From CAXPZW01 sp049594615 (GTDB taxonomy: Bacteria > Bacteroidota > Bacteroidia > Flavobacteriales_D > Sanyastnellaceae), in contig JBMYJR010000018.1 of NCBI GenBank assembly GCA_049594615.1, forward strand, positions 1-44,763: a stretch of DNA of 44,763 nt. The letters are read 5' to 3'. The notes under the pieces are model-generated. The model saw only the letters and a list, made by a program, of their open reading frames with translations. It made no database searches and was not told where the DNA came from. The translations under genes were made by a program, and so were the position numbers. Shown piece by piece: positions 16,321 through 24,412 of this stretch. Positions within the stretch are counted from its first letter, which is position 1, and each line of letters starts with the position of its first letter.

Positions 16321-18249
16321 ATGCGCTTGACTCTGCTTGTTTTCGTTTTTTGCTGCGCTCAACACCTTGCCGCTCAGATTGCAGATGTGGTCTATACCGG
16401 TGGCAACATCTACACGGCCAACGCCACCCAAGAATTCGCATCGGCCATGGCCATCCTGGGCGATGAGCTGGTGTTTGTGGGCGCTGACGCCGGAGTGCTT
16501 CCCCACGTCGGTCCCGAAACTTCGGTGATCGACCTCGATGGCAAGACCGTGCTTCCAGGTTTGTTTGATCCCCACATCCACCTCTTGGAAGCAGGAGCAG
16601 AAGGCGGCGCATCTTGCACCCTGCCTTGGAATGCGAACGATGTTTCTGAGCTGGTGCAAGCCTTGGTCGATTGCGACCCTCAGCCCAACAGCAATGGGTG
16701 GATTTTTTCGTGGGGCCACTCCATCTATCCGCTTCTGGAATCTGGCCAGCACCCCTTAAACCTGCTGTCTGAGGCATTTCCGGACGTGCCCGTGGCGGCC
16801 ATGGATGAAACCTCGCATTCGGCCTGGGTGAACCAAGCGGCGCTGGATGCCTTGGGCATTTCGGGAGTGACCTCGGATCCCGAAGGTGGCCACATCGTGC
16901 TCGATGAAGCGGGCGAACCCTTTGGCCTCTTGTTGGATGCCGCCGGAGACCTGGCTTTTGCAGCGGCAAATGCTACTAACCCAAGCTTGGAACAAGGCCA
17001 AACCGATGGGCTGGTCAACTTTGGCATGCCCGCCATGGCGGCGGTGGGCATCACCTCCATCACCGAAGGCCGCACCTACTGGGACCGCAACTACCATGAA
17101 ACCTGGCAAGCCCTGCATGACCAAGGGGCCTTGACCTTGCGCGTATCCCTGGCCATGTATGCCTATCCGGAAAACGACGACACCGAGCAGCTCCAGCAAC
17201 TCACTGACCTGTTTGACGCCGGGGACGCTTGGCTGCAAGCGCGGCAAATAAAACTGTATGTAGACGGGATCGCCATCAACGGTACGGCGGCCATGGAGGA
17301 ACCCTACGTTTATGCGTTTGGATGGCCGTTTGACAGCGGTCTCAACTATTTCACCCCCGAGCGGCTGGAGACCTACATCTCCGAGTTGGAGCAAATGGGT
17401 TACGACTTCCACATGCATGCCATCGGTAACCGCGGGGTACGCGAGGCGTTGGATGCCGTAGAAGCTGCGCAAGCCGCCAACGGTGACGTAGGCGCACGCC
17501 ACCAAATCACCCACTTGGAATGGGTCAATCCAAGTGACTATCCGCGCTTTGGAGAATTGAATGTCACGGCCAACGCACAAGTAACCGCCTGGTGGGCGCA
17601 ACCCAACAGCTGGAGCGAGAATGCCTACTTGGTCGGGGACGAAGTGGCATCGGCCATGATGCCCATTGGGAGCATCTTTGATGCCGGGGGGCGGGTTACC
17701 TTGAGCTCGGATTGGGACGTGAGCTCCTTCAACCCCTTCCGCAGCATCGAAAACGCCGTTACCCGTGACCCCGAAGCCCTGCCGTCCGTGGCTGATGCCG
17801 TGGACGCAAAGACCATCCATGCAGCCTATTCGGCGCGTACCGACCACTTCACCGGGAGCTTGGAGGCGGGTAAAAAAGCAGACTTCATCTGTGTGGACCA
17901 AGACATTTTCAGCGTTTCTGAAAACCTTATTTCCGAAACCAACGTGACCTTAACGGTGGTGGGTGGCATGGTGGTGCATGATGAGGGAGGCCCTGTTGGG
18001 GCTCCCATATCCGCGGAGCAAAAAATTCTGATCGGTCCCACGCTTGCCACCCAATCCATCTCGGTTCAAGGTGTGGCCGCCGGCGCTCGTTTTCAGCTGC
18101 TGCATATGGGAAGCGGGATGGTGTTGGACCAACGGTTGGATGCAGGAGTGAATCACATCGACGTGACGGGACTGGCCGAAGGGACCTACCAAGTAGTGGT
18201 TACCTCTGGTACCGAGCGCGCCTCTAGGAAAATTGTGGTGGTTCGCTAA
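16321..18249 (+). CDS. Secreted YtcJ-like amidohydrolase with probable T9SS tail
   Basis: 642 aa. Signal peptide LTLLVFVFCCAQHLAAQ; start is the ATG at 16321, since the frame before it has no signal peptide. Amidohydrolase family 3 (PF07969): KTVLPGLFDPHIHLLEAG with metal HxH (about 85-100), an LYVDGIAINGTAAM strand carrying the position usually occupied by the bridging Lys or Asp, DFHMHAIGNRGVREALDAV (about 365-385), ITHLEW and SSDWDVSSFNPFRSIENAVTR (about 465-485). Such enzymes hydrolyse amide or formyl bonds of unknown substrates. The last 75 residues (FQLLHMGSGMVLDQRLDAGV, ending in SRKIVVVR) resemble a T9SS type A sorting domain. A TTACTTTG box lies 17 nt upstream. The stop overlaps the stop of the convergent Fur-type gene by 4 nt. 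Confidence 0.9.
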   Translation: MRLTLLVFVFCCAQHLAAQIADVVYTGGNIYTANATQEFASAMAILGDELVFVGADAGVLPHVGPETSVIDLDGKTVLPGLFDPHIHLLEAGAEGGASCTLPWNANDVSELVQALVDCDPQPNSNGWIFSWGHSIYPLLESGQHPLNLLSEAFPDVPVAAMDETSHSAWVNQAALDALGISGVTSDPEGGHIVLDEAGEPFGLLLDAAGDLAFAAANATNPSLEQGQTDGLVNFGMPAMAAVGITSITEGRTYWDRNYHETWQALHDQGALTLRVSLAMYAYPENDDTEQLQQLTDLFDAGDAWLQARQIKLYVDGIAINGTAAMEEPYVYAFGWPFDSGLNYFTPERLETYISELEQMGYDFHMHAIGNRGVREALDAVEAAQAANGDVGARHQITHLEWVNPSDYPRFGELNVTANAQVTAWWAQPNSWSENAYLVGDEVASAMMPIGSIFDAGGRVTLSSDWDVSSFNPFRSIENAVTRDPEALPSVADAVDAKTIHAAYSARTDHFTGSLEAGKKADFICVDQDIFSVSENLISETNVTLTVVGGMVVHDEGGPVGAPISAEQKILIGPTLATQSISVQGVAAGARFQLLHMGSGMVLDQRLDAGVNHIDVTGLAEGTYQVVVTSGTERASRKIVVVR

Positions 18250-18623
18250 GCGCAGCGATCGCACACCCCACTCACGCTCAAATTCGTGTCTTTCAGGGTA
18301 AAACCATCGGGCAATTGGAAAGCCACTTCCACCGATTCCAAACACCGGGTTTGCCCGCACGTGGTGCACGAAAAGTGCAAGTGGTCGTGGTTGTGCGCAT
18401 GGCCGTGCGCTTCGCAGGTGTGGCACGAGGCGTAGCGCACGGAACCGTCCAAGTCACTGACTTTGTGGACCAAGCCTTCGTCGGTCAGGCGACCCAGCAC
18501 GCGATAGATGGTCACGCGGTCACATGTGTCTTCAAGCACGTCCTGCAACTCGCGGTGGGTCATAGCGCGTGTACTGTCGCGTAGTGTTTCGAGTACAGCA
18601 GTTCTGGCCTTGGTCTTTCGCAT
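18246..18623 (-). CDS. Fur-family metal-responsive repressor, probably Zur-like
   Basis: 125 aa, slightly short for the family (PF01475). N-terminal winged helix: RTAVLETLRDSTRAMTHREL, then DRVTIYRVLGRLTDEGLVHKV, the recognition-helix pattern. C-terminal dimer/metal part: a His-rich stretch HGHAHNHDHLHF followed by CTTC, with a second CxxC (CDRC) at the end, the structural zinc site. Real start is the ATG at 18623; the longer frame runs antisense through the next gene. It is divergent from a lipoprotein/TonB-receptor pair, with inverted repeats over both promoters, so it probably represses itself and that pair. I favour zinc because the receptor resembles ZnuD, but iron or another metal cannot be excluded. 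Confidence 0.9.
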   Translation of the reverse strand: MRKTKARTAVLETLRDSTRAMTHRELQDVLEDTCDRVTIYRVLGRLTDEGLVHKVSDLDGSVRYASCHTCEAHGHAHNHDHLHFSCTTCGQTRCLESVEVAFQLPDGFTLKDTNLSVSGVCDRCA

Positions 18624-18636
18624 TGAACAAAATAAC

Positions 18637-18649
18637 GCAACAATGTTGC
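18637..18649. promoter_or_regulatory. Operator candidate 1, inverted repeat GCAAC-AAT-GTTGC
   Basis: A perfect 5-bp inverted repeat with a 3-nt centre. It covers the TTG of the rightward promoter and lies in the spacer of the leftward promoter. It resembles Fur/Zur-type boxes built on TGCAAn...nTTGCA and is the likely site of the adjacent repressor. Confidence 0.55.
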
Positions 18650-18673
18650 ACTTGTCAAACTGAAGTCTACATT

Positions 18674-18688
18674 TGCAACTAAATTGCA
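18674..18688. promoter_or_regulatory. Operator candidate 2, inverted repeat TGCAA-CTAAA-TTGCA
   Basis: A perfect 5-bp inverted repeat with a 5-nt centre, overlapping the end of the rightward -7 box (18668-18675) and ending 7 nt before the lipoprotein ATG. It shares the half-site GCAA/TTGC with operator candidate 1. Confidence 0.6.
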
Positions 18689-18695
18689 TTAACCC

Positions 18696-19250
18696 ATGAA
18701 ACGACTGCTGCCCTTGGCGTTGTTGGCCCTGACCTGGACCGCTTGCCAAACCGATGAACCAGAAGTGTGCACCGTCCCCAATGAAGGAGAGGTCATCACC
18801 ACTGTAACCCTGACCTTCACTCCAGAAAGCGGCGCTGCCGTAGAATGGACCTTTGACGATCCCGACGGCGACGGCGGCGAGGACGGCACGATCACCACTG
18901 CTCCTTTGGCTGCGAACACCAGCTACACCGTAGTGGCCACCCTGCTTGATGCAAGCCAAGATCCGGCTGAACCCATCCACGAAGAGGTGGAAGAAGAAGC
19001 AGAAGAACACCAAATGTTTTACGTGGTGAGTGGCGCCAACATCACCTTCACCTACAATGACACCGATGCCAACGGCAACCCACTCGGATTGGAAATGACT
19101 GCAACCACTGGTGATGCCAGTTCAGGTGATGTCACTGTGATCCTGCGCCACGAGCCAGACAAGGACGCTGAAGGAGTTTCAGATGGTGACGTGACCAACG
19201 CCGGTGGCGAAACCGACGTCGAAGTCACCTTCGATGCCGACGTGGAGTAA
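18696..19250 (+). CDS. Acidic lipoprotein paired with TonB receptor
   Basis: 184 aa. Lipoprotein signal LLPLALLALTWTAC (Cys17), then a beta-rich, very acidic body. Seen: GEVITTVTLTFTPESG near the start, EEVEEEAEEHQMFYV (about 90-105), NDTDANGNPLGLEM, LRHEPDKDAEGVSDGDVTNA and GGETDVEVTFD at the end. I recognise this as a recurrent Bacteroidota lipoprotein found beside TonB-dependent receptors, sometimes labelled 'type 1 periplasmic binding fold' protein, without a proven function. Conserved His and acidic clusters would suit metal binding (inference). It lies directly behind the Fur/Zur-controlled promoter, and its last 17 nt overlap the receptor gene, so the two are co-transcribed and probably co-translated. 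Confidence 0.8.
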   Translation: MKRLLPLALLALTWTACQTDEPEVCTVPNEGEVITTVTLTFTPESGAAVEWTFDDPDGDGGEDGTITTAPLAANTSYTVVATLLDASQDPAEPIHEEVEEEAEEHQMFYVVSGANITFTYNDTDANGNPLGLEMTATTGDASSGDVTVILRHEPDKDAEGVSDGDVTNAGGETDVEVTFDADVE

Positions 19251-21549
19251 ATCCATAATCATATTTGTCTTCGTCCTGCTCGGCGGAGACTTATCTCTTC
19301 AGGCACAAGACACCTGCTCCCTCGTGGTTCGTGGGGTGTTGTTGGCCGATCGGACTGGGAAACCAATACCGTTTGGCCATGTGCAAACAGCAGATACGGC
19401 CGTGGTGTGTGACGCCCACGGCCGTTTCGTTCTTCAGCATTGCTGCCCAGGACCGTTGCCCATAACAGGCAATGCCCTGGGTTTTGAGTTGGCGCGCGAC
19501 ACGGTACTGCTCCCACTGTCCGGCGGTAACTTGGAGCTCCCTTGCCTTGAAAGCGTGCAACAACTCGGCCCCTCTGTGGTAAGTGTACGGGGCGACCACC
19601 GCACTGCTGAGCAAACGGCTGCTCTTACTCGTGGCGCCAACGCCATGGAGCTGGTGGCCTCGCTTGAAGCCCTTCCCGGCGTGCGCTCATTGGCTTCTGG
19701 CAATGTGGCCAAACCCCTGGTGCACGGGCTGTACGGGGCGCGTGTGCCCATTGTGGACGGCGCCATTGAACTGGGTACCCAGGGCTGGGGATTGGACCAC
19801 GCCCCTGAACTGGATGCCAATCGTGCACGTCAGGTGCGCGTGATTCACGGTGCGCGCAGCGTTTGGTATGCGGGCAGTCGTGGAGGAAGCGTGGTGCAAC
19901 TGCAGCCCCACAGCCCGGACAGCACCGGCAACACCAAAGGGCACGTGCAACATGCCTTTTCCACCAACGGGCGGGCGCTGCAGACCTCGGCCCGCATCAC
20001 CCAAGGCTCTCCAAAATTTGGATGGCAATTGCAAGCCAGCCTCCACCACGGCGGCGACCTGCGCACACCCGACTACTTCTTGCGCAACACAGGCGTGCGC
20101 AACGGCTCGGGTGCTTTGGGCTTGCGCGGACGTTTTGGTGATCGCTTCGGATGGGACGCTTCGGCCAACTACTACGCCAGCAACCGCGGTGTGCTACGTG
20201 GTGCGCACATCGGCAACCTCACCGACTTGGAAGACGCCCTTGAACGCGGCACGCCCTTCTTCACCGAACCGGACTTTTCCCGTGAACTGATCGCCCCACG
20301 TCAAGAGGTGCAACACTGGGCGGCGCAAACCGGAATCACCTACGACAACGGGCAGCACACCCACGTGTTGCGCGCCAGCGTACAACACAATGACCGCCAA
20401 GAATTTGACGTGCGCAGGCAAGCTTTGGCAGGCAAGCCTTCCCTGGACCTCACGCTGCAAACCGCCGACCTACGACTGGAAAACCATTGGGGACGCTTGC
20501 AAACCGCCACCCAATGGCGCCGCAGCGAAAACCGCAACCAGCCCGGCACACAGGTATTGCCCCTCATTCCTGATTACGTAGAAAATGCCTTCCGAACAGC
20601 TGCAGTTTGGAGCCCTGCTGTAGGCTTTGCGAACTGGACCTTCGGCGGACAGTTTGAATGGGCCAACGTGGTGGCCTTCCCCCTGACCTCTGGCTTCAAC
20701 CCCACTTTCGTGCGTACCAGGCGCGAACGCATCAGCGCGCGCTTGGCGACCGACTACAGCTACGACTACCAAGCCTTTCACCTGGAGACCTCCGCCATTC
20801 TGGAGCGCCGTGCACCCACCGTGCAAGAGTGGTACAGCCAAGGCCTACACCAAGGGGTAGGCGGACTCGAAGAAGGCAACCCCAATTTGGAGGCTGAACA
20901 CACCGCCAAGCTGGCGCTGGCCCCTACCCTAAAACTCGACCGCATGCACGTGGTGGCCGTGGCCTATGCCCAATTGTCAGAGGGGTTCATCCAACTCACG
21001 CCAACCGGCGAAACCAGCCTTACCACGCGCGGAGCCTTTCCGGTGTTTGCTTACCTCCAGCAGGACGCCTTTTTGGCCGGCACCGATGCTGAAATGCACT
21101 GGTTCGTGAAAGCCCTCGGCTATGCGCGGGTGACAATGGGCGCAAGCTGGTCCTACGCCCAAGCCCTGGGGGCCGATCCGTTGACCCTCACGCCAGCGCC
21201 AGAAACCTATGTGGCGCTGCGCGGAAATTCATTCAAGACCATCCAAAAAGACCGCCGTACCTCCATCAACTACCCACACTGGAGCTGGTCCACCGAAGTA
21301 CGTCGCGTGGGCAGCCAACAGCGCTACCCTGCGGAATTTGATTTCAGCGCACCGCCTGCCGGGTACTGGATCTGGAACGCAGGCATTACCTGGCACCCCG
21401 TGGGCAGTGAAGGGGCCACCAAGTGGTCGTTTGTGTTGACAGCAAACAATTTGCTGGATGCTTCTTACCGCAGCTACCTGAACCGCATGCGGTACTTCGC
21501 CGATGATCCCGGGCGCAATGTGACCCTCTCGGTTCACTTCCGCTTTTGA
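19234..21549 (+). CDS. TonB-dependent outer-membrane receptor, ZnuD-like
   Basis: 771 aa. I chose the ATG at 19234, which gives a clean signal peptide (SIIIFVFVLLGGDLSLQAQ); a GTG at 19204 would lie deep in the lipoprotein gene. Domains: carboxypeptidase-regulatory-like beta domain (about 30-100), plug domain (about 110-220) with MELVASLEALPGVRSLASGN, GTQGWGLDHAPELDA and QVRVIHGARSVWYAG, then the barrel ending in NLLDASYRSYLNRMRYF...VHFRF. The GLDHAPELD segment resembles the DHA-x-x-x-D segment in the plug of zinc receptors of the ZnuD type. Genetic context (Fur/Zur-type repressor, operator, lipoprotein) supports uptake of a metal or metal complex across the outer membrane. Zinc is inferred, not shown. 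The end overlaps the convergent small lipoprotein gene by 16 nt. Confidence 0.88.
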   Translation: MPTWSKSIIIFVFVLLGGDLSLQAQDTCSLVVRGVLLADRTGKPIPFGHVQTADTAVVCDAHGRFVLQHCCPGPLPITGNALGFELARDTVLLPLSGGNLELPCLESVQQLGPSVVSVRGDHRTAEQTAALTRGANAMELVASLEALPGVRSLASGNVAKPLVHGLYGARVPIVDGAIELGTQGWGLDHAPELDANRARQVRVIHGARSVWYAGSRGGSVVQLQPHSPDSTGNTKGHVQHAFSTNGRALQTSARITQGSPKFGWQLQASLHHGGDLRTPDYFLRNTGVRNGSGALGLRGRFGDRFGWDASANYYASNRGVLRGAHIGNLTDLEDALERGTPFFTEPDFSRELIAPRQEVQHWAAQTGITYDNGQHTHVLRASVQHNDRQEFDVRRQALAGKPSLDLTLQTADLRLENHWGRLQTATQWRRSENRNQPGTQVLPLIPDYVENAFRTAAVWSPAVGFANWTFGGQFEWANVVAFPLTSGFNPTFVRTRRERISARLATDYSYDYQAFHLETSAILERRAPTVQEWYSQGLHQGVGGLEEGNPNLEAEHTAKLALAPTLKLDRMHVVAVAYAQLSEGFIQLTPTGETSLTTRGAFPVFAYLQQDAFLAGTDAEMHWFVKALGYARVTMGASWSYAQALGADPLTLTPAPETYVALRGNSFKTIQKDRRTSINYPHWSWSTEVRRVGSQQRYPAEFDFSAPPAGYWIWNAGITWHPVGSEGATKWSFVLTANNLLDASYRSYLNRMRYFADDPGRNVTLSVHFRF

Positions 21550-21728
21550 CGGAAGGCTTTGTGGCACTTGAACTTGGTCAAGTCTGAAGGTGCCTTTTTG
21601 CGACCAATTTTTTTGTTGCGCTTGGCGTGTGCCTTGTAGTTGTAACCACGCGTTTGAGTGCCGCAAGAAGAAGCGGTCAACAGCAAGCCCGAGAGCAGCA
21701 GCAGGGTAATGAAACGTGCAGGTCGCAT
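21534..21728 (-). CDS. Small basic lipoprotein
   Basis: 64 aa from the ATG at 21728; a GTG two codons earlier is possible. Signal peptide FITLLLLSGLLLTASSC with a lipobox-like ASSC, then a short, strongly basic body (GYNYKAHAKRNKKIGRKKAP, ending in FRQKRK). Small lipoproteins with a YNYKAH segment occur in Bacteroidota, but I know of no function. The evidence is the clear lipoprotein signal and the compact reading frame; it overlaps the convergent receptor gene by 16 nt, which lowers certainty a little. Confidence 0.6.
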   Translation of the reverse strand: MRPARFITLLLLSGLLLTASSCGTQTRGYNYKAHAKRNKKIGRKKAPSDLTKFKCHKAFRQKRK

Positions 21729-21980
21729 GACCACAATAACGCCAAAATCGGGCAGATAATTTCAACCCAAGCAAACAGCTGGCCCAAGATGGACCGGCCG
21801 AACGCTGGTTTTGATTACGTCTCCGCGTGCCAACACGCCACTGCTTGGCAGTCGTTCAAGGGGATCATGTGTCCTTCGATCTCATCTTCGATGAACAGCA
21901 TGTGAAAACGGTTTCGTCGATGAGTGCGAACGCGCTAGCGCTTATGCTCCTTAAGCACAAGAAGTGTTTCGGGCCAGTGC

Positions 21981-22011
21981 TTGTGCCTATTGTTAGAATA
22001 ATCTAACTTTG
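21981..22011 (+). promoter_or_regulatory. Promoter of the second TonB receptor gene
   Basis: TTG 21981-21983, 20-nt spacer, TAACTTTG 22004-22011: exact match to the Bacteroidota promoter form. The ATG at 22022 lies 10 nt after the -7 box, so the 5' leader is only a few bases. Confidence 0.75.
21993..22006. promoter_or_regulatory. Operator candidate TTAGA-ATAA-TCTAA, DtxR/MntR-like
   Basis: A perfect 5-bp inverted repeat with a 4-nt centre that covers the first bases of the -7 box. TTAG...CTAA half-sites are typical of DtxR/MntR/IdeR-family iron or manganese repressors. No such repressor gene is in the window. Confidence 0.5.
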
Positions 22012-22021
22012 CTTTAGCTAT

Positions 22022-24331
22022 ATGCAAACTCTAAAGCTCGTACTCTTCTTACTTCTGGGTTTAGGTGCCCTAGGTCAGCACGGAAATGACGGCGTGATGC
22101 ACTTCTCCATCGCCGCCGAAGGCAAGCCGGTGCCGTTTGCCACCATTGAAGTGCCCGAAGCCGACCGCGTTTTCTCCACAGACCTGGACGGCACCACCAC
22201 CGCCAGTGGGTTTGCCTGGGGGACGTATCGCGTGGTGGTGCGCTACGTAGGTCACTTGCCTTCCATTCAGCATGTAGTCTTGAGCCCGGCGTCTCCGGCA
22301 GCCTCCGTGGAAGCCGATTTGCAACTCGACCCGCTTCAATTGGAACAGGCAGTGGTAACCGGGACACGCACCTTTCAGCGCCGCACGGATGCACCGGTAA
22401 TGGTGGGCATCATCGGCGCCCAAACCTTGGAGCGTACCCAGAGTTGTGACCTGAGCGAAGGCCTGAATTTTCAACCTGGCCTGCGCGTAGAAACCGACTG
22501 CCAGACTTGCAATTACACCCAACTACGCATCAACGGCCTGGGTGGCGGGTACAGCCAAATTTTGATCAACGGCCGGCCTCTGTTCTCTCCCCTAACCGGG
22601 CTGTATGGCCTGGAGCAGATTCCCACAACGCTCGTGGATCGCATTGAAGTGGTGCGCGGCGCGGGGTCGGCGTTGTACGGGTCGAGCGCCATTGGGGGGA
22701 CGGTGAATGTAATGACACGCATTCCCGAGGAGAGCCAATTCAGTTTGGGCCAAACGGTTAGACACATCGGTGGCCAAGCGTGGGAGCAGCAATTCACGGG
22801 CTTCGGCACGTTGGTAGTGCCCGGGAAAGACCTGGGCATTTCGCTCTTTTTGAATCAGCGCGATCGCCAAGCCTACGACCACAACGGGGATGGCTTTTCG
22901 GAACTCACCCAGCTCAACACCACGGCCTCTGGCCTGTCGCTGTTTTGGCGCATGGACCCGCGGCAAAAACTGGAATTCAGCCTTACCCACACCCACGAGG
23001 AGCGCTACGGCGGGGAACTCGTAGACGCCGTTCCCCACCTCACCCAGCAAGCCGAACAGCGCACCCACCGCGTCACCCTGGCCAGCTTGGATTACCAAAA
23101 GAACAACGCCGACCGCACGGGTTCCTTCATTGCCTACCTCGGCGCCCAACGCACCGATCGCGATCACTTTACGGGAGTCGCACCAGACGATCCTCTGGAA
23201 TTGGCCAACTACATCAGCAACGCGCCTTACGGCCAATCGCTAGCACGCACCTTGCAGGGGGGCGTGCAGGTGAACCGCTTGCTGACCGCCTTTGAAGGGC
23301 GCCACGTGGTCACCCTAGGGACCGAGGCCATCGCCGATGACATCAACGACCGCATTGAAGCCTATGACTTTCTGGTGGACCAAACCACCCTAAGCGCCGG
23401 GGTATTTGCCCAATCGGACTGGCAGTTCCGCCCCAAGTGGACCTTGCTGACTGGCGTGCGCGCAGATGCACACAACTTGGTGGAAGGACCGGTGGTATCG
23501 CCCCGTTTATCGCTGATGTTTAAGCCGTACGACACGCAACAATTTCGCGTGAGTGCAGGGCGTGGCTTTCGCGCTCCGCAGGCGTTTGACGCCGATTTGC
23601 ACATCGCGTTTGCAGGTGGTGGAGTGTCCCGCATCTCGTTGGATCCCGACTTGGCTCCTGAATACAGCAGCAGCCTCAGTGCCAGCTGGAACGCGGACTG
23701 GATTCGCAGTTCCTGGATTGCCGGAGTGACCGTGGAAGGCTTCTACACCCGACTCGAAAACGCCTTCGTGCTCGCGGCCGCCGGTCAGGACGATTTCGGA
23801 CTCCGTTTTGAGAAGCAAAACGGCCTTGGCGCTACGGTCCGCGGCCTCACCTTAGAGACCCGTGCCAACCTCGTCCAGAAGTGCCAGCTCGAAGCAGGAT
23901 TGACCTTGCAACGCAGCACCTTTGACGCCCCGGTCGAAAACATCGAAGGTCTGGCTGGCCGCACCAATTTCCTGCGCACGCCGGACACATATGGCTTTGG
24001 CAACCTGCAATGGATGCCGAGCAAGACCTTCAACGGAACAGTGGGCTTGGTGTACACCGGCCGCATGGAAGTGGCGCACTTTGGCGGAGCGCCCGAGCAA
24101 GCCGAGGACGCCTATGTCATCACCGATCCCTTCTGGGTGTGGAACCTGCGTTTGGCCAAGCAATTTGCCGCCAAGTGGGAAGGGTCTTTTTGGGAGGTAT
24201 CGGCCGGCGTGCGCAACCTGAACGGGGCGTACCAAAACGACTTTGACACCGGCAAAAACCGAGACTCCAATTTCGTGTACGGTCCCGGGGCACCGCGCAC
24301 GCTGGTGCTGGGCGTGAAATTCAGCGTATAA
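22022..24331 (+). CDS. TonB-dependent outer-membrane receptor, probable metal-complex uptake
   Basis: 769 aa. Signal peptide LKLVLFLLLGLGALGQ, carboxypeptidase-regulatory-like domain (about 25-105), plug (about 115-235) with VVTGTRTFQRRTDAPVMV, a Cys pair in ETDCQTCNYTQLRINGLGGG, GRPLFSPLTGLYGLEQIP and IEVVRGAGSALYGSSAIGGT, then barrel with GRGFRAPQAFDADLH and a C-terminal aromatic strand (PRTLVLGVKFSV). This plug pattern is common in receptors for iron chelates, heme or cobalamin. The transporter partners are not adjacent. The DtxR-like palindrome over its promoter suggests iron- or manganese-dependent repression (inference). The next gene, another outer-membrane protein, begins 81 nt later with its own promoter-like box. 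Confidence 0.9.
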   Translation: MQTLKLVLFLLLGLGALGQHGNDGVMHFSIAAEGKPVPFATIEVPEADRVFSTDLDGTTTASGFAWGTYRVVVRYVGHLPSIQHVVLSPASPAASVEADLQLDPLQLEQAVVTGTRTFQRRTDAPVMVGIIGAQTLERTQSCDLSEGLNFQPGLRVETDCQTCNYTQLRINGLGGGYSQILINGRPLFSPLTGLYGLEQIPTTLVDRIEVVRGAGSALYGSSAIGGTVNVMTRIPEESQFSLGQTVRHIGGQAWEQQFTGFGTLVVPGKDLGISLFLNQRDRQAYDHNGDGFSELTQLNTTASGLSLFWRMDPRQKLEFSLTHTHEERYGGELVDAVPHLTQQAEQRTHRVTLASLDYQKNNADRTGSFIAYLGAQRTDRDHFTGVAPDDPLELANYISNAPYGQSLARTLQGGVQVNRLLTAFEGRHVVTLGTEAIADDINDRIEAYDFLVDQTTLSAGVFAQSDWQFRPKWTLLTGVRADAHNLVEGPVVSPRLSLMFKPYDTQQFRVSAGRGFRAPQAFDADLHIAFAGGGVSRISLDPDLAPEYSSSLSASWNADWIRSSWIAGVTVEGFYTRLENAFVLAAAGQDDFGLRFEKQNGLGATVRGLTLETRANLVQKCQLEAGLTLQRSTFDAPVENIEGLAGRTNFLRTPDTYGFGNLQWMPSKTFNGTVGLVYTGRMEVAHFGGAPEQAEDAYVITDPFWVWNLRLAKQFAAKWEGSFWEVSAGVRNLNGAYQNDFDTGKNRDSNFVYGPGAPRTLVLGVKFSV

Positions 24332-24382
24332 GCGTGCGTCTTTCTTCACGGAAATTGGCTAGGACGCCGTTCGGGTTCCCGG

Positions 24383-24390
24383 CATCTTTG
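24383..24390 (+). promoter_or_regulatory. -7-like element CATCTTTG before the PF14905 barrel gene
   Basis: CATCTTTG differs from TAnnTTTG only at the first base (T to C) and lies 22 nt before the ATG. A TTG at 24355-24357 is 25 nt away, slightly long. The same CATCTTTG word precedes the thioredoxin-like gene (43571-43578). Confidence 0.4.
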
Positions 24391-24412
24391 CGCCACCCAA
24401 CCAAACACACTG

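Larger units (their letters stand above)
18624..18695. promoter_or_regulatory. Divergent promoters of the Fur/Zur-type gene and the lipoprotein gene
   Basis: Rightward: TTG 18646-18648, 19-nt spacer, TACATTTG 18668-18675 (exact -7 consensus). Leftward (minus strand): TTTG at 18656-18659, 20-nt spacer, TTATTTTG at 18628-18635. The two promoters overlap, and both are covered by the inverted repeats listed separately. Confidence 0.65.
21729..22021. other. 293-bp intergenic region before the second TonB receptor
   Basis: No gene seen. Contains an imperfectly placed stem TGCCAA (21828-21833)/TTGGCA (21845-21850), a 10-bp palindrome GCGCTAGCGC (21932-21941), and the promoter/operator of the receptor gene at its right end. 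Confidence 0.6.

Noticed and set aside
21627..21905. 92-aa plus-strand frame opposite the small lipoprotein
   Set aside because: No hydrophobic signal or family; the opposite strand has a clear lipoprotein signal.
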